A DNA stretch of 64,000 nucleotides from Rariloculus sp963665575. Its GTDB lineage: Bacteria; Pseudomonadota; Gammaproteobacteria; Steroidobacterales; Rariloculaceae. The notes below the pieces were generated by a model. That model searched no databases and was not told the origin of the DNA. It was given only the letters and a program-made list of their open reading frames with translations. Of the stretch, positions 1 to 7,841 are shown piece after piece. The stretch lies in the NCBI GenBank assembly GCA_963665575.2, contig CAXXDW010000006.1, positions 248,001-312,000 of the forward strand, in the 5' to 3' direction. The first letter of the stretch is position 1; every line of letters starts with the position of its first letter. A program made the position numbers and the translations under genes.

Positions 1-35
1 TGGACACCTTGGCCATGCAGTTATCGCCTGCGCAA

Positions 36-761
36 TCATGTCGAGAGCCAACGCGCATAGGCTCGAAGATCAATCATTGGCACGGTCCCGCTGAACTGGA
101 GTTGTGAGATCAGCCTAAAGAGGAACGCGGTGGCTGGCTTACCGCCCGCTCGGATTTGATATGTACCTGACTCTGCGTCAAAGGCAAACAGTCCATGTGC
201 AGCGACACATCCGAGATCCAGCCGGTTTTCATCATTGGTATTTTCCAACGCTGCGACTAGGGGCTTGCTTAGAGGCGGAGTCCAGTCGCTCTCGAACGTC
301 AGCAAGCCGCCGCAAATAGGAATTGGCGGTTTCGCCGGATATGTTCCCTTTGCGTAGGGAATAGGCAGGCTAGTCCGATGAAGCCGTCGCACGCTCGCAA
401 TCTTTTTCTGGGCATACGCCACGTGCTGCGCGTTGGCCGACTGCTTGGCTTCAAAGACAGCATAGATGCTCTCGGCTGGTACGATAATTTGACCCTCATA
501 GCGGAAGATAAAGGGCGAATACTGCCGGTCGAAAATGACCACATCAATCTGCTCGCTGAACGCCCCCTCACTGTCAACTACGTGCGCCGTTTCTGCTTGG
601 TACCGCTTGGGCAGATATTGGCGCAATAGTTCTAGCCAAACTGCTTCGCTCGCGTCTCCCTTGGTACCAGGGTGGTGAAGGCTCTTCCGAACCGTCTCCA
701 ACCGCTGCTGAATGTCATCATGCAACCCAGCTAGGAGATGTTCAAGCGACCAACTGCTCAT
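36..761 (-). CDS. nucC: NucC, CBASS effector endonuclease
   Basis: This is the killing effector of the CBASS operon. NucC is a homotrimeric restriction-type DNase that, when it binds a cyclic trinucleotide, assembles into hexamers and destroys cellular DNA. The 241-residue length is that of the E. coli protein. The PD-(D/E)xK-like active site is visible as D73 (QIDVVIFDRQYSP) and E104/K106 (AVFEAKQ), and the family-typical segments YLPKRYQAE and SVRRLHRTSLPIP are intact. It is the last gene of the minus-strand operon and starts 2 bp after the TRIP13-like gene ends, so translation is probably coupled. Nothing looks truncated. Function follows from family and operon context; the activating nucleotide (cA3 in known systems) is inferred. 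Confidence 0.95.
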   Translation of the reverse strand: MSSWSLEHLLAGLHDDIQQRLETVRKSLHHPGTKGDASEAVWLELLRQYLPKRYQAETAHVVDSEGAFSEQIDVVIFDRQYSPFIFRYEGQIIVPAESIYAVFEAKQSANAQHVAYAQKKIASVRRLHRTSLPIPYAKGTYPAKPPIPICGGLLTFESDWTPPLSKPLVAALENTNDENRLDLGCVAAHGLFAFDAESGTYQIRAGGKPATAFLFRLISQLQFSGTVPMIDLRAYARWLST

Positions 762-763
762 GT

Positions 764-1693
764 CTAGTTCTCCTGAAATGGAGGAGTTGGCGACATCTGC
801 TTCGCTAGCGCCAGCGCGCGAGTTCCATCGACGGGCCTTTCAGGAAAGGCATCCAACAAAATTGTGGGTAGAAGTCGTTGCGTCAGGTCAGAAAACGTAA
901 ATCCATAAGCCTGGCCGTCGCGGGCGCCCGTGGCCGTGACCATCGCTCCTACTTCCAGCTCCGACAGCCCTAGTTCCTTCAATATTGGACTGAGCACAGC
1001 ACTGCGTTGCCCACCATCCGGACGTGCAAATGGCAGTATGTCGGCTGCTCGCCGGAGTAACGCTGGATCAAGCGCGCCCAGTCTGTTGGTGCACATAATT
1101 ATTGCAGCCGGAACAGCTTTATTTGCAATTCGGTCTACGCCGCGGATGAACGCATTAACCCCTGCCCGATCTTCATGATGCATTTGAGTTGTCTCACGAG
1201 ACTCTGCTAGCGCGTCCGCCTCATCCACCAAGAGGATTACTGCTCCTCGACCTGCGCCGTTTGGCGTCTTGAGCTTCAACGCCTCTGCAAGCGTATAGTC
1301 GAACGCGGCGGCCAACAGGTCAGTCATTTCGCCAACCCTGCCCTTACCTCGCGCCGAAAGGCTCATAGGAAGAAGCGTGATCTCGATGTCCTCCTGTCGC
1401 GCCACTGCGTCGCCGATTGTTTCTGCAAGCTCCGACTTACCAGACCCCACATCGCCTGCGAGAATAACGAGTGGTGGCCGTCGCACAACAGTACTCAGGA
1501 TGCCATTCGCATTCGGATGGTACTTCTTGGCCCACTCTTTCAGACTGACCGGGTTGACGAGCACGCTAATCATCTTCGTTAGACGCGCTTTGTGGTGGTC
1601 GAGTCCGACTAGCCTGGCCAGCCGATCCTTGGCCTCAATGTCGGGATAGGTGATCGGCCTTTCGAATAAATTTAGCGTAGGCATGGTTTCCAT
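764..1693 (-). CDS. cap6: TRIP13/Pch2-like AAA+ ATPase of CBASS (Cap6)
   Basis: This is an AAA+ remodeller that in type III CBASS pulls the HORMA protein off the cyclase and so resets signalling. Walker A is GDVGSGKS at residues 80-87, Walker B is ILLVDEAD at 153-160, a pore-loop-like GKGRVGE lies at 116-122, the sensor-1 asparagine is N203 (MCTNRLGALDP) and arginine-finger candidates are R214/R215. The 309-residue length fits bacterial TRIP13 homologues. It lies 2 bp downstream of the HORMA gene and 2 bp upstream of nucC. ATG codons at residues 1 and 4 could both serve as start; the first is used here. Confidence 0.95.
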   Translation of the reverse strand: METMPTLNLFERPITYPDIEAKDRLARLVGLDHHKARLTKMISVLVNPVSLKEWAKKYHPNANGILSTVVRRPPLVILAGDVGSGKSELAETIGDAVARQEDIEITLLPMSLSARGKGRVGEMTDLLAAAFDYTLAEALKLKTPNGAGRGAVILLVDEADALAESRETTQMHHEDRAGVNAFIRGVDRIANKAVPAAIIMCTNRLGALDPALLRRAADILPFARPDGGQRSAVLSPILKELGLSELEVGAMVTATGARDGQAYGFTFSDLTQRLLPTILLDAFPERPVDGTRALALAKQMSPTPPFQEN

Positions 1694-1695
1694 TA

Positions 1696-2211
1696 TTAGA
1701 AGCTCCGTACACTTGAACGGTTAAGGGCGCGACCCCCAGCAGAATACGTGTGATCTGAGCAAAAGTACCCATTCACCCCGGGCTCTGTAGCTGGTGTTCT
1801 TCGGAAGGGCAATGAACTCTCGAATGCCGTTCTCTCGGTGTCTGACAACCATGCCCAAGCAGGACTGTACGTAAGGAAACTGCAGAACGACGCGCCTGAA
1901 GTGTTGGCTCCCGGCCGTATCCGACCGGGATCGTCGTCATTGGCCGAGCCGCCGGCAAGTTCTTGCGCCGTATAGCGCAGCGTCGGTGATATCCAATCAC
2001 CGTTTCGCTGAAAGCCATATATAACCTTGGCGAGGTAGCCAGCCTTTAGCAAGGCGACTAACTCCGTCTGATAGTCATCGATCTCGCTGTCGGACGGGCG
2101 ACCGTAGAAACGCTGCAGCCGCTTGAGATCAGTGCTGACCTTTGTAGCGATGTGACGTGCATGAGTGATCGTGAAGCTCAACGACTCGGAATATGTATAG
2201 CTAAGACTCAT
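1696..2211 (-). CDS. cap7: bacterial HORMA-domain protein of CBASS (Cap7)
   Basis: This is a HORMA-domain activator. In type III CBASS the closed HORMA protein binds the cyclase and licenses second-messenger synthesis, presumably after sensing a phage peptide. The protein has 171 residues. Family hallmarks are the N-terminal SYTYSESLSFTITHARHIA, then DLKRLQRFYG, GDWISPTLRYTA and the C-terminal safety-belt segment YSAGGRALNRSSVRSF. Only one HORMA gene is present, as in the simple three-component plus effector arrangement. It follows cdnC by 9 bp. The activating ligand cannot be read from the sequence. Confidence 0.93.
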   Translation of the reverse strand: MSLSYTYSESLSFTITHARHIATKVSTDLKRLQRFYGRPSDSEIDDYQTELVALLKAGYLAKVIYGFQRNGDWISPTLRYTAQELAGGSANDDDPGRIRPGANTSGASFCSFLTYSPAWAWLSDTERTAFESSLPFRRTPATEPGVNGYFCSDHTYSAGGRALNRSSVRSF

Positions 2212-2220
2212 AACCTGTCC

Positions 2221-3186
2221 TTAAATCTGAAAGGCTGACCCGAATACCTTCTGCCAGTAGTAAACGGTCTGCCACTTTGTGGGTGCCCGTAATGCCGCAT
2301 CAATCGCGTCGCCTGCATCCAGAGCAGCGTCGACGATTGCGTCCGCCTGAATCTCCGTATACAAGCGTGATGCGTTATTCTCTTCATTCACTGGATCAAT
2401 AATTTGAATGGGGTCCGAAAACGAACCAATGGCGGATAGCGGATAGTAGTCATCAAACGCGATCTGCTCGCGTAGCCCGGTTTTCGCAACGTAAGTGAAG
2501 AAGTGCTGTAGCGCTTCCGGATAATCGGAGAAATCTAGCGCTTTGTCCGCTAAATGCGCCAAGACCAGTTCGCACATGAATGACTTAAACTTAAACTCGG
2601 CATTTTCGTGCTTCATGTAACGTATCCAGAATTTCACAAGTCGAACCACCTGAGCAAAGTGCGTCTCTTGTGCCTTTTTCCGCGTGCGGATAAATTCAAG
2701 ATGTCGTGGAATGCATGTCCTCAGCAACGACCCGTCATCCTGACTGATGAGATTGCCGTACCAGTTCTCGTCGCCGTAATAAAGGACCGGCACCACGTCG
2801 ATGTCGAGCCCTGTACCGCGAAACGACACTTTCACGCTGTAAGTCTGTCGCGTTACCTGGTCGGGGCTAAAGTTGGGAAATGCTTTTCGCAATCGATCGA
2901 CCAGGTAATCAAGCAGCTCTGTGACATCCGCTGGTGCGTCGGGACCGCTGATGTAACAGGCAATGTCGATATCATTAAGTGATCGCAGGGCGGTTCCCTT
3001 TGCGATGCTGCCCGATAGAAGCATCTTCTTCAGGCTGAAGTCGGGGTGGTCCCGGACGTAGTCGTCGAGTTTCTCGCGCAGTCGGCGAGCTTGGCCTCGA
3101 TACTCGTTTGCCTTGTCCCTAGGGAGGTTAACCCTGTCTTGTGCAAACTGCGCGATGTCGGCGTGGCTGACGTGCTTGATTCCCAC
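2221..3186 (-). CDS. cdnC: CBASS CD-NTase oligonucleotide cyclase (CdnC type)
   Basis: This is the cGAS/DncV-like nucleotidyltransferase that makes the cyclic oligonucleotide second messenger. The nucleotidyltransferase motif GSIAKGTALRSLNDID places the metal-binding aspartates at D72 and D74, with further acidic residues in GLDIDVVPV (D128/D130). The C-terminal segment PTKWQTVYYWQKVFG is typical of this clade. The 321-residue length is normal. The start is a GTG with a good GAGGT ribosome binding site a few bases upstream, so the first residue is Met. It is the first gene of a four-gene operon and is divergent from capH. The product, probably cAAA judging by clade and the NucC effector, is an inference. 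Confidence 0.94.
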   Translation of the reverse strand: MGIKHVSHADIAQFAQDRVNLPRDKANEYRGQARRLREKLDDYVRDHPDFSLKKMLLSGSIAKGTALRSLNDIDIACYISGPDAPADVTELLDYLVDRLRKAFPNFSPDQVTRQTYSVKVSFRGTGLDIDVVPVLYYGDENWYGNLISQDDGSLLRTCIPRHLEFIRTRKKAQETHFAQVVRLVKFWIRYMKHENAEFKFKSFMCELVLAHLADKALDFSDYPEALQHFFTYVAKTGLREQIAFDDYYPLSAIGSFSDPIQIIDPVNEENNASRLYTEIQADAIVDAALDAGDAIDAALRAPTKWQTVYYWQKVFGSAFQI

Positions 3187-3243
3187 TTCTACCTCTTAGT
3201 CCTTGCTATTGACGCGTTCGTCAGTTCTAATGTGTCGATGACG

Positions 3244-3272
3244 AGTATGGGCCCTTCCGGCGTTATCGTCAA
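3244..3272 (-). promoter_or_regulatory. candidate sigma70 promoter of the CBASS operon
   Basis: On the minus strand TTGACG (3272-3267) is followed after 17 bp by CATACT (3249-3244), upstream of the cdnC GTG at 3186. The match is good at the -35 box and partial at the -10 box. The -10 region overlaps a degenerate copy of the capH operator motif (TGTCG-ATGA-CGA, about 3233-3244), which would suit repression. This is prediction by eye only. Confidence 0.45.
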
Positions 3273-3279
3273 CTCTATT

Positions 3280-3295
3280 ATGTCGGTTACGACAT
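3280..3295. promoter_or_regulatory. inverted repeat over the capH start, candidate CapH operator
   Basis: The sequence ATGTCG-GTTA-CGACAT is a perfect inverted repeat with 6-bp arms and a 4-bp spacer, and it includes the first two bases of the capH ATG. A related, less perfect TGTCG-N4-CGA lies about 47 bp upstream, near the cdnC promoter. Two sites flanking the divergent start region would let CapH control itself and the CBASS operon. That CapH binds here is an inference. Confidence 0.5.
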
Positions 3296-3653
3296 GAGCG
3301 ACAGCCAGCCCCGGTCTGAGATGTTTAAGGAGCGCCTTAGGGCGGCCAGGATCATGCGCGTGTGGAGTCAGGGCGAGCTCGCTGCCCGCGCCAAACTTCC
3401 CCCTAGTTCGGTTGCCCATTTCGAGAGAGGGTCTCGGAAACCTTCGTTCGACAACCTCCGTCGACTGGCGATCGCATTAGAGGTATCGACGGATTTCCTA
3501 CTTGGTCGGAGTGACGACCCGGCGCTTTCCCAGTCTGACGATCCTCTATTTCGCAATGTCAGCAAGTTGACCGGAAGGGACCGAGAACTCGCGAGCGACT
3601 TCCTCAAAATGTTGGCAAAGCGCGATGGAGCGCAGAAGGGCGAGGAATCTTGA
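3294..3653 (+). CDS. capH: CapH, XRE-family repressor of CBASS
   Basis: This is a helix-turn-helix repressor. The XRE domain covers about residues 12-71, with the recognition region SSVAHFERGSRKPS and the dimer-side helix LAIALEVSTDFLLG. A short helical tail (86-111) follows. In characterised systems CapH represses the CBASS operon and is cleaved by the companion protease CapP after DNA damage. Here it is divergent from cdnC and overlaps the protease gene by 4 bp, which matches the capH-capP layout. The ATG start sits inside an inverted repeat. The specific name rests on context; an XRE regulator is certain. Confidence 0.85.
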   Translation: MSDSQPRSEMFKERLRAARIMRVWSQGELAARAKLPPSSVAHFERGSRKPSFDNLRRLAIALEVSTDFLLGRSDDPALSQSDDPLFRNVSKLTGRDRELASDFLKMLAKRDGAQKGEES

Positions 3654-4537
3654 GCCAAGCCTTTCGCTTCAGAATGGCCAAGCAGCTCGGCCACGCGATC
3701 GTCCGTAGGCAAGGGATTGAGACGCTACCGATCGACCCATTTGCCATAGCCGCCGACCATGACATTTTGGTCGAGCCCAAGCCGGACTCAAAGCCCGGCG
3801 TATCGGGCATGCTTCTGCGGCACGGGGACGTCTTCGGAATTCTGTACGCAACCGACGTACCCAACGAGGGATTCCAGCGTTTTAGTGTCGGACATGAACT
3901 CGGTCACTACTTTCTGGACGGGCATTTGGACCACGTCTTACCTGTTGACGGGTCCCATTCGTCGCACGCTGGATTCACGTCCTCTGATCCATACGAGCTT
4001 GAAGCCGACAATTTTAGCGCCGGATTGCTGATGCCGGCCAACTTGTTTCGCCGCGCACTTGTGAGGTGCGAGCAGGGTCTGATGGCTGCCGAGTCTATGG
4101 CTGCTCTGTGCCGAACATCGTTAACGGCAACTGCTATTCGCTATGCGGAGCTTACCGATGATGCGGTTGCAGTTGTCATGAGTACCGGCGATGCAATCGA
4201 CTACTGTTTCCTTTCAGATACGATCAAATCTCTCCCAGACTTGACTTGGCTACGTAAAGGCCACCCGGTACCGCAGGGAACTAAGACCGCGGAATTCAAC
4301 AGAGATCCGGCGAGGATTGCCAGCGCTGATCGTTCTGAAGCGGATATCGACATTTCGAACTGGCTAGGCGGCAATCGCTCGGTCGAGGCAACCGAAGAGG
4401 TCATTGGATTAGGGCGTTATGGGAAAACACTGACCGTATTGACGTGTCCGACACTTGTCGACGAGACCTATCAGGATGAAGACGAGGATGAGGACGCCTA
4501 TCTACAAGAGCGTTGGACGCCGCGTTTTCGACGCTAG
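3650..4537 (+). CDS. capP: CapP, ImmA/IrrE-type zinc protease controlling CapH
   Basis: This is a predicted metalloprotease that cleaves the CapH repressor when damaged DNA accumulates. The zinc motif HELGH is at residues 82-86, and the second metal segment ELEAD (116-120) precedes FSAGLLMPA, as in ImmA/IrrE proteins. The C-terminal third (about 190-295) is a separate regulatory region with an acidic run (DEDEDED). The start is read as TTG at 3650, overlapping the capH stop as TTGA, with AAGGG and GAGG upstream; an ATG at codon 9 is the alternative. Pairing with capH next to a type III CBASS operon is the reported arrangement for DNA-damage control. Confidence 0.88.
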   Translation: MSQAFRFRMAKQLGHAIVRRQGIETLPIDPFAIAADHDILVEPKPDSKPGVSGMLLRHGDVFGILYATDVPNEGFQRFSVGHELGHYFLDGHLDHVLPVDGSHSSHAGFTSSDPYELEADNFSAGLLMPANLFRRALVRCEQGLMAAESMAALCRTSLTATAIRYAELTDDAVAVVMSTGDAIDYCFLSDTIKSLPDLTWLRKGHPVPQGTKTAEFNRDPARIASADRSEADIDISNWLGGNRSVEATEEVIGLGRYGKTLTVLTCPTLVDETYQDEDEDEDAYLQERWTPRFRR

Positions 4538-5272
4538 TCTCCCGAGCCGTTTGACAGTAGTCGTCGAAAGTCGGGGCTGTTGCTTCGGTAGCGTCACTAC
4601 AAAGCCATCGTACCGGGGATCGCCGGGCAGCAGCCTCGTCAGATCGTTATCCCGCTACCGCGCCCACGGACAACAGTGGCCAATACGCGAAGAGGATCGA
4701 ATCCCCGACGCCGACCACACGCATTTCAGCGCGAATCCGCCATCGCGCAACTGCTTCGCCCGCTCCAGCGCCACGTGGGTGTCGTAGCGGCTTTCGGTCC
4801 ACTCCGATCCGTCATCTGTAGCCGGTCCGCCTTCGGCCGCGTCATCCCGATCCGCAATCGCGTTGTCGGACGCGGCGGCTCCCCACTACGTCGCGCTGTG
4901 CCGGTTTGCCGTCAACCGGCCCCATCCCCCGACGATGACCGGATCCAGCCAGCAGGCGTACTGGCCCAGAGCGCCTGCCATAATGGCGCGGGAATCCGGA
5001 AGCGGCCGAACCGCGCCAGGTATTGGCGTGACAGCACAATGGGTCGGCCGGTTGCTCGTACCCGGGAAAACCCGACTCGAACAACTGCCGATTGCGAATC
5101 CTGGATAGGTGATGTAGCGCACCGGCGTCGTCTCGATGTTAGCGCAGGCATCATTGATGGCGCGGGTAAGGACAACAACGGCCGATCCGCCTCGAACCGG
5201 GCGCCGAGTTGATCGATCCAACGGTGACGTCGGGCCTGCGCAGCCCCTTTTTCATTGCCAACGCCGCTTGAT
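4538..5272. other. about 735 bp without an intact gene
   Basis: No ORF here looks like a real intact gene. On the minus strand two stretches look weakly protein-like: one around 4735-4860 (reading ...SEWTESRYDTHVALERAK...) and one around 4886-5221 (reading ...DACANIETTPVRYITYPG...). They are in different frames and interrupted, so they may be remains of one decayed gene. I do not recognise the family. Confidence 0.35.
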
Positions 5273-5293
5273 GTATACATATGATATGCATAC
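5273..5293. promoter_or_regulatory. 21-bp near-palindrome upstream of brnT
   Basis: GTATACATATGATATGCATAC reads almost the same on both strands: only one symmetric base pair and the centre break the symmetry. It ends 9 bp before the brnT ATG. BrnA antitoxins autorepress their operon, so this is the likely BrnA/BrnTA operator. The AT-rich repeat may also contain the -10 box. Confidence 0.5.
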
Positions 5294-5302
5294 CATCCGC
5301 AA

Positions 5303-5584
5303 ATGGAAGTCATATGGGACCCTGCGAAGGCTCGGTCCAACTTGAAGAAGCATGGAGTGAGCTTCGCCGACGTAGAGACGGTGTTTTACGACCCACTTGC
5401 GATTAGCTTCGAGGATCCCAGTGCGACAGACGAGAACCGCTACGTTGTTGTGGGCATGGACGCGTTGAGCCGAGTCGTAGTCGCGGTTTACGCGTACCGG
5501 AATACGGCGATCCGACTGATTTCAGCACGAAACGCAACCAAGTCCGAGAGAAAAGCATATGAGGCAGGAGTACGATTTCAGTAA
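5303..5584 (+). CDS. brnT: BrnT toxin (ribonuclease)
   Basis: This is a type II toxin of the BrnT family, a RelE-fold ribonuclease that stops translation when it is free of its antitoxin. The 93-residue protein begins with the family signature EVIWDPAKARSNLKKHGVSF and ends with ISARNATKSERKAYE, which carries the conserved arginine and glutamate of the family. It overlaps the antitoxin gene by 26 bp and is toxin-first, as is usual for brnTA. The ATG follows a palindromic operator-like sequence. Confidence 0.92.
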   Translation: MEVIWDPAKARSNLKKHGVSFADVETVFYDPLAISFEDPSATDENRYVVVGMDALSRVVVAVYAYRNTAIRLISARNATKSERKAYEAGVRFQ

Positions 5585-5810
5585 AGGCAAGCGCGGCGCG
5601 ATCTTGCGATCCAAGGGTAAGACTCGGGTCACGATGTACCTCGACAACGAGATTATCGAAGCCTTCAGAGCGAAAGGTGACGAGGTGGGTCGCGGCTACC
5701 AGACGCTAATCAACGATGCTCTGAAAGTGTACCTGGCCAAGGCGAACAAGCCTTTGGACGCGAGGACACTTCGGCGCATTCTGCGGGAAGAACTCAAAGC
5801 CGCTGGGTGA
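5559..5810 (+). CDS. brnA: BrnA antitoxin
   Basis: This is the antitoxin and autorepressor partner of BrnT. In its 83 residues the N-terminal arm (about 1-20) would wrap the toxin, and residues about 21-60 (TRVTMYLDNEIIEAF...YQTLINDALKVYL) form the ribbon-helix-helix DNA-binding domain. It ends in DARTLRRILREELKAAG. A shorter, diverged second copy of this tail is found near 10.6 kb. It is co-transcribed with brnT through an overlapping start. Confidence 0.92.
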   Translation: MRQEYDFSKGKRGAILRSKGKTRVTMYLDNEIIEAFRAKGDEVGRGYQTLINDALKVYLAKANKPLDARTLRRILREELKAAG

Positions 5811-5889
5811 CCCGCCCACCGTTACCGTTAGCGGGAGACTCTGGCGCGCCGGCATGGTGCGTGGCGGCGTCATCGACCTTCGCACCGCA

Positions 5890-5935
5890 AGGAATCACCG
5901 CACCACCGAATCATGTCCCGGTGCGCCCGACACAC
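5890..5935 (-). pseudogene. possible shard of a pRiA4b ORF-3-like gene
   Basis: On the minus strand this stretch reads HRDMIRWCGD, close to HRDMIRWYGK in the intact gene at 8.05-8.64 kb. About 22 of 27 bases match. It lies just downstream of brnA, on the opposite strand. The match is short, so common origin is only suggested. Confidence 0.35.
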
Positions 5936-5993
5936 CGGGTCGCGAACAGCCGATCGACGTCCCCTGTCAATCCAGCAACTACTCCCGAAACCT

Positions 5994-6444
5994 CTACTCC
6001 TCAGCCGCCATAACGACAACCAACTCCCTATAGTTCCCTTGCATTTCCCAATAACCGCGCCAGCCCTTCGGAACCACGACCGAATCGCCGACCGTAAATT
6101 CCTGCACTTCGCCGTCTGCATCCGTCAGGATCAGCTTGCCGCTCAGAACGTAGACGAACTCGTCGAACGGGAACGGCGACTCGGTGTGATCCGTCTTTGC
6201 CGGCGTGGATTCGAAGATGACAACGCTGAGCTCCTCGCCGCTGAACGGGAAGCTCCGCTTTGCGTTGAGTTCCCCGGACACCACCAACTCGTCGGGTACC
6301 GGCGGGGGGGCCGGATTCCAGCCCAACACCGGACATCTCGTCGGGCGCCACTCGCGCCGGTCGTAACAGATCATCCTGAGCCCACACCGAGCCTGCGGCG
6401 AGCAGGACGATCGGCACCAGGGCAATTCTCGCTTTTTCCTTCAT
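5994..6444 (-). pseudogene. secreted cupin-domain protein, frameshifted at a poly-G tract
   Basis: Two overlapping frames together make one plausible protein. The first frame starts at the ATG at 6444 (GGGGAG upstream) and encodes a signal peptide (MKEKARIALVPIVLLAAGSVWAQ) and about 25 further residues. The second frame encodes a single cupin domain (FPFDEFVYVLSGKLILTDAD, then FTVGDSVVVPKGWRGYW). The frames switch at a run of seven G (6304-6310); removing one G restores a continuous reading frame of about 150 residues. It may be a sequencing error, a true pseudogene or a slippage-controlled gene. The substrate is unknown. Confidence 0.7.
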
Positions 6445-6603
6445 GAATCCACTCCCCATTCAACAATCGAAACTCAAGACAGCTCGCTACCTGAGTCGAG
6501 CGCATCGCCGCTGCGAATCGTACCCCAGCGACACAACGTAACCGCAGCATTCGCCTGCTAACGGTCGCACGTTCGCGAGAATCAGAGCGGTCCGAGCGCG
6601 TAT

Positions 6604-6705
6604 GGTACTACCAAGCCGTCGCTCCGGAGCTTGCTCGGCTTCCGGGAGCAGCGCGCTTCATGATGGCTACCGTCGCGGTACTACCAAGCCGTCACTCCGG
6701 AGCTT
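6604..6705. repeat. 29-bp direct repeat, two copies 73 bp apart
   Basis: The block beginning GGTACTACCAAGCCGTC and ending CTCCGGAGCTT occurs at 6604-6632 and 6677-6705 with one mismatch. Each copy has the palindrome CTCCGGAG, and the first can fold with a downstream CGGCTT. It lies in the gap between the cupin gene and the aldolase gene. The rest of the 6445-6794 interval shows no gene. Confidence 0.6.
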
Positions 6706-6794
6706 ACCCGGCGGCCTCGGGGACGTAGTCGAGGCGCTGGTGCGCGAGGACCAGGCGGAGCAGCTCGCGGCCCTCGGCAGCAGAGCGCCCTCGG

Positions 6795-7841
6795 TCAACC
6801 ACTACCGACCACCACCCGCAGCGCGTGAGCCGCTTCCTCGACCCCGGCGGTGTCGACGTCGAGGTGGGTGACGGCGCGCATCAGGCTCTCGTCCATCGAA
6901 CCGATGCGCACGCCGTGCTCGAGCAGCCGGTCCGACACCTGCGGCGCGGTGAGGCCGGTGACGGCCACGTCGAAGTAGACGATGTTGGTCTCGATGGTGT
7001 CGGGGTCGATCCCGATGCCATCGATCCGCGCGATGAGCCGAGCGAACCGCTTCGCGTTGTCGTGGTCCTCGGCGAGCCGCTCGACGTTGTGCTTCAGAGC
7101 GTACACCCCAGCCGCGGCGATGATGCCGGCCTGGCGCATCGCGCCGCCGAACTGGTGCTTGTGCCGGAGCGCCTCGGCGATGAACTCGTGGGAGCCCGCC
7201 AGCACGCCTCCGACCGGCGCCCCGAGCCCCTTGCTCATGTCGATCCACGCCGAGTCGTAGCCGCGCGCGAACGCCGACGCGGGCACACCGGAAGCGACCA
7301 CCGCGTTCATCAACCGTGCGCCGTCCATGTGGGTGGAGAGGCCGTTCTTGCGGGCGACCTCGGAGATGTCGTCGAGGTCATCGACGCTCCATACCGCCCC
7401 GCCGCCGAGATTCGTGGTGTTCTCGACCGAGACGAGGCGCGAGCGCTGGAAGTGCGGACCGTCGCCGCGGACCGCCCCGCGCACCTGGTCGGCGGTGAAC
7501 ATCCCCCGCTCGCCGGGCAGCGTGCGCAGCATCACGCCCGAGAGCGCGGCCGGGGCGCCGCCCTCGAAGTGAAGAGAGTGGCTCCACTCGTGGAGGATGA
7601 TCTCGTCGCCCGGCTGCGTGTGGGTCCGGTAGGCGATCTCGTTGCACATGGTGCCCGAGGGCAGGAACAGCGCCGCGTCCTTGCCGAGCAGCTCCGCGAC
7701 CATGGAGCAGAGCTCGCGCACCGTCGGGTCCTCGTTGCGCTGCTCGTCGCCGACCTCGGCGTTCGCCATGGCTTCGCGCATCGCCGGAGAGGGACGGGTC
7801 TGCGTGTCGCTGTAAAGGTCGATTCTCGGCCGCTCGCTCAT
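6795..7841 (-). CDS. low-specificity L-threonine aldolase-like PLP enzyme
   Basis: This is a fold-type I PLP enzyme of the beta-eliminating lyase/threonine aldolase family, cleaving threonine or allo-threonine to glycine and acetaldehyde. Visible features, numbered from the GTG two codons upstream, are the N-terminal DLYSDTQTRPSP, the ring-stacking histidine (H90 in HEWSHSL), the aspartate that contacts the PLP nitrogen (D175 in HMDGARLMNA) and the Schiff-base lysine K206 in DMSKGLGAPVGG. The chosen start is the ATG at 7841; two GTG codons lie just upstream. Length (about 348 residues) is normal. It stands alone between small accessory genes. The exact stereospecificity is not visible. Confidence 0.85.
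   Translation of the reverse strand: MSERPRIDLYSDTQTRPSPAMREAMANAEVGDEQRNEDPTVRELCSMVAELLGKDAALFLPSGTMCNEIAYRTHTQPGDEIILHEWSHSLHFEGGAPAALSGVMLRTLPGERGMFTADQVRGAVRGDGPHFQRSRLVSVENTTNLGGGAVWSVDDLDDISEVARKNGLSTHMDGARLMNAVVASGVPASAFARGYDSAWIDMSKGLGAPVGGVLAGSHEFIAEALRHKHQFGGAMRQAGIIAAAGVYALKHNVERLAEDHDNAKRFARLIARIDGIGIDPDTIETNIVYFDVAVTGLTAPQVSDRLLEHGVRIGSMDESLMRAVTHLDVDTAGVEEAAHALRVVVGSG

Noticed and set aside
4690..4725. A TTCGAATCC-like T-loop (GATCGAATCCCCGACGCC) suggesting a tRNA or attachment site
   Set aside because: No acceptor, D-arm or anticodon arm could be paired upstream on either strand.
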